64,000 bases of DNA from SAR324 cluster bacterium (GTDB lineage Bacteria; SAR324; NAC60-12), in contig JADGAT010000001.1 of assembly GCA_015231885.1 (NCBI GenBank), positions 153,436-217,435 of the forward strand, in the 5' to 3' direction. Below, piece by piece: positions 62,428 to 64,000 of the stretch (its first letter is position 1; the number at the start of each line of letters is the position of its first letter). Made by a program: the position numbers and the translations under genes. The notes beneath the pieces are model-generated. The model was not told where the DNA came from. It did not search any database and saw nothing but the letters and a program-made list of their open reading frames with translations.

Positions 62428-63648
62428 TTATTTTTGTGTTTTGGATGCACTTCTGGTTGAAGTTTTTCTTGTTCGTGGAGCACTTGTTTTTGCACTTGCT
62501 GCAGGAGCTGGTTTGCTTGCAGGAGCTGGTTTGCTTGCAGGAGCTGCAGTTAATTCTTGAACTTTGCTTTTTAAGGCACGGACTTCTTTGCTAAGTTCAT
62601 AAATTTTCTTATAGGCAACATCCACCTCTCCTTTTGTTGCAACAGGGCTGTCGCGTAATTCAGCTTCCATCATATTATTGACGATGATGTTGTACTTGCA
62701 TTGTGCATCAAGATATTTTGCCTGCAATTCACAAAATTCTGGAGTTCCCATCTCTTGTGCAAAGTACTTATCCCCTTCATTTGCCCATAAGTTCGAGAGT
62801 TCCTTAAAAGAAGTAACACTTTTTCCTTCTGCTGCAAGCTCCGATAATTTTTTGGACAACTGCAGATTTGCCTGCATGCTGATTGTACTTATCTTTTGCA
62901 TGTACTCATTAGCAAGCTCAGCATAATCCATGAAAGCAATGATGCCTTGGGCGATTTGTTCATTTTTTTCCCGATCCACTCCTAATTTTTGTGCGGATAA
63001 ATACTTTACAAATTGTTCTTTGTATTCACCAAAAAAATCTTTCAGGCTGGAAGCATCCCAGTGAGGCCCCGTTGAACCTAAGTTCTGCAGTGCATCTGTA
63101 AATTGTTGAATCATTCCTCCAAATGGGCCGGCCATTTGCCCCATTCCTGGTATCCCTGACATTCCTGGTATCCCTGACATTCCTGGAAATGCAGAAAACA
63201 TTTTCTGAAATTCTGCTGCTAAATTTCCGCCTCCCCAGTTAAAGAGATTATTTTTTAAGAAAAGATCTTCTAAGAATTTTCTTTGATCTCCCAATCCGGC
63301 TTGAAAACCAAACATATCTCCAAGACCCGATGATTTACTCAACGCATCCGTCCAAAATTTGAATAATTGCTCATAAACAGGAAGTCCCATAAATTGTTGG
63401 ACCGTTTCATGAACTTCTCCTGGTGACTTAAAAAATTGCTGCTGGATGGACTTGCCGGCATCAATGAATTGTTTTGTCAGTTCATTTTGGGAGTTAATCC
63501 ATTCGTTGATAAAAGGGCTGGCTGCCCCTGCGTTTCCGCCTTGCTCTTGAACAGTTTTTCCCCATTCCATGTATTGCTTGATTAACTTTTCCTGTGCTTC
63601 TTGCCAAGATGACAGCCAGGAAAGGTTTTGATCAAAGATTGTTTTCAT
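62428..63648 (-). CDS. phaE: class III polyhydroxyalkanoate synthase subunit PhaE
   Basis: Partner and activator of PhaC. The N-terminus reads WLSSWQEAQEKLIKQYMEWG, and the middle contains QFMGLPVYEQLFKFWTDALS, in the PhaE style. A Gly/Met/Pro repeat (GMSGIP units, about residues 155-170) and a Lys/Pro/Ala-Ser repeat near the C-terminus (PASKPAPASKPAPA) end the protein in a basic tail (RTRKTSTRSASKTQK). The basic tail could contact granules or DNA. It lies directly upstream of phaC; a terminator (63764-63797) separates it from the phasin-like gene before it. Confidence 0.92.
   Translation of the reverse strand: MKTIFDQNLSWLSSWQEAQEKLIKQYMEWGKTVQEQGGNAGAASPFINEWINSQNELTKQFIDAGKSIQQQFFKSPGEVHETVQQFMGLPVYEQLFKFWTDALSKSSGLGDMFGFQAGLGDQRKFLEDLFLKNNLFNWGGGNLAAEFQKMFSAFPGMSGIPGMSGIPGMGQMAGPFGGMIQQFTDALQNLGSTGPHWDASSLKDFFGEYKEQFVKYLSAQKLGVDREKNEQIAQGIIAFMDYAELANEYMQKISTISMQANLQLSKKLSELAAEGKSVTSFKELSNLWANEGDKYFAQEMGTPEFCELQAKYLDAQCKYNIIVNNMMEAELRDSPVATKGEVDVAYKKIYELSKEVRALKSKVQELTAAPASKPAPASKPAPAASAKTSAPRTRKTSTRSASKTQK
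62501..62546 (-). repeat. 18-bp tandem repeat in the PhaE C-terminus
   Basis: Two full units of GCAGGAGCTGGTTTGCTT (62501-62518, 62519-62536) plus 10 bp of a third. They encode repeating KPAPAS and keep the reading frame, so unit-number change would lengthen or shorten only the tail. Confidence 0.9.
63143..63186 (-). repeat. 18-bp tandem repeat in the middle of PhaE
   Basis: Two identical units of ATTCCTGGTATCCCTGAC (63143-63160, 63161-63178) plus 8 bp of a third. The coded unit is GMSGIP. Confidence 0.9.
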
Positions 63649-63763
63649 AATTCTCTTTTGATAAATGGTTGTATATTAATTTGCTAAAGCTTTTACTTAT
63701 CAGATTCTTCTCAGATTTTCAATCATCTATGATTTTAAAATTAGAACAAGGCTAAAATTTATA

Positions 63764-63797
63764 AAACGAGGTTAAAGATTTTTCTTCAACCTCGTTT
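63764..63797 (-). terminator. rho-independent terminator after the phasin-like gene
   Basis: Stem AAACGAGGTT with AACCTCGTTT, extended by AAG/CTT with one mismatch. Read on the minus strand it is followed by TTATAAATTTT. It lies about 57 bp past the stop at 63854, so it separates the phasin-like gene from phaE. Confidence 0.65.
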
Positions 63798-63853
63798 CAA
63801 AAAAGTTTCTTTTTCTATTATTAAAGATACCTCTTAATAGAGCAAATCTTCAT

Positions 63854-64000
63854 TTATTTTGCACTTTCTTCAATGACTTTATGTGCAAAAGCAAAATTTT
63901 TATTAATGACTTCTTTGAATCCATCCAGACTTTTGTTGACAGCATCGCTCATATACCCAATCACTTGCTGGCCTTCTTTTGGAAGATCTTTTGTCAATTT
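63854..64000 (-). CDS. phasin-like granule-associated protein (C-terminal 48 residues)
   Basis: An open frame enters at the right edge and ends at a TAA (63854-63856). The 48 visible residues are helical and amphipathic, KLTKDLPKEGQQVIGYMSDA then VNKSLDGFKEVINKNF, the style of phasins that coat polyhydroxyalkanoate granules. The context of phaE-phaC supports this. The start and most of the gene lie outside the window, so the call is provisional. Confidence 0.5.
   Translation of the reverse strand, partial: KLTKDLPKEGQQVIGYMSDAVNKSLDGFKEVINKNFAFAHKVIEESAK

Noticed and set aside
62501-63186. CRISPR-like repeats in the PHA region
   Set aside because: 18-bp units without spacers, coding in phaE.

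Overview
The window reads as AT-rich chromosomal DNA of a flagellated Gram-negative bacterium. The evidence is an outer-membrane assembly factor (BamA), lipoprotein transport (LolD), several lipoprotein signal peptides, flagellar switch, rod and L-ring genes, a class I adenylate cyclase-like protein and a class III (PhaC/PhaE) polyhydroxyalkanoate synthase. Gene content fits a proteobacterium or a deltaproteobacteria/SAR324-like lineage; this assignment is inference from gene families only. No rRNA, tRNA, CRISPR array, phage or transposase gene was seen.

Layout. 1-15 kb, mostly minus strand: partial LpoA-like protein, hom, a TPR membrane protein, a DUF2062 protein, a class A PBP, a BI-1 family protein, an unknown coiled-coil membrane protein, argG, trxB, then rnhA (plus), an unknown membrane protein, rpoZ and a YfgM-like TPR protein. 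Two copies of a 161-bp intergenic repeat sit at 8.3 and 11.7 kb. 15.3-23.7 kb, plus strand: the classic translation/RNA cluster rimP-nusA-infB-rbfA-truB-rpsO-pnp, behind a good sigma70-like promoter. 23.8-30.4 kb: an LPP20-like exported protein, a stand-alone asparaginase domain, an unusual pair made of a (CBM21-like)x2-EEP phosphodiesterase and a phospholipase D family protein, a DUF523 protein and an isolated fliM. 30.3-40.6 kb: an RNB ribonuclease, an outer-membrane-type protein, a small dTDP-sugar/glycosyltransferase block (rfbB, rfbA, double GT2), a divergent MurG-like enzyme with an altered glycine-loop motif, a small protein, a double-HTH regulator and ftsW. 40.7-47.1 kb, plus strand: a CheY-like receiver, a small lipoprotein, PPi-type phosphofructokinase, lolD, bamA, metF. 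47.1-51.5 kb, minus: argF-gltA and efp-epmA. 51.5-64 kb, minus: a 1294-residue class I adenylate cyclase-like protein, an unknown 571-residue protein, the flgF-flgG-flgA-flgH operon behind a well-spaced sigma54-type promoter, phaE-phaC and the end of a phasin-like gene.

How the parts work together: most of the window is housekeeping (translation, amino-acid synthesis, envelope biogenesis). The least conventional parts are the CBM21/EEP + PLD pair, the EF-P gene overlapping an N-terminally extended EF-P lysine ligase, the MurG-like protein lacking the usual histidine, the very large cyclase-like protein with its unknown neighbour, the NusA acidic tandem-repeat tail and the dispersed 161-bp repeat.
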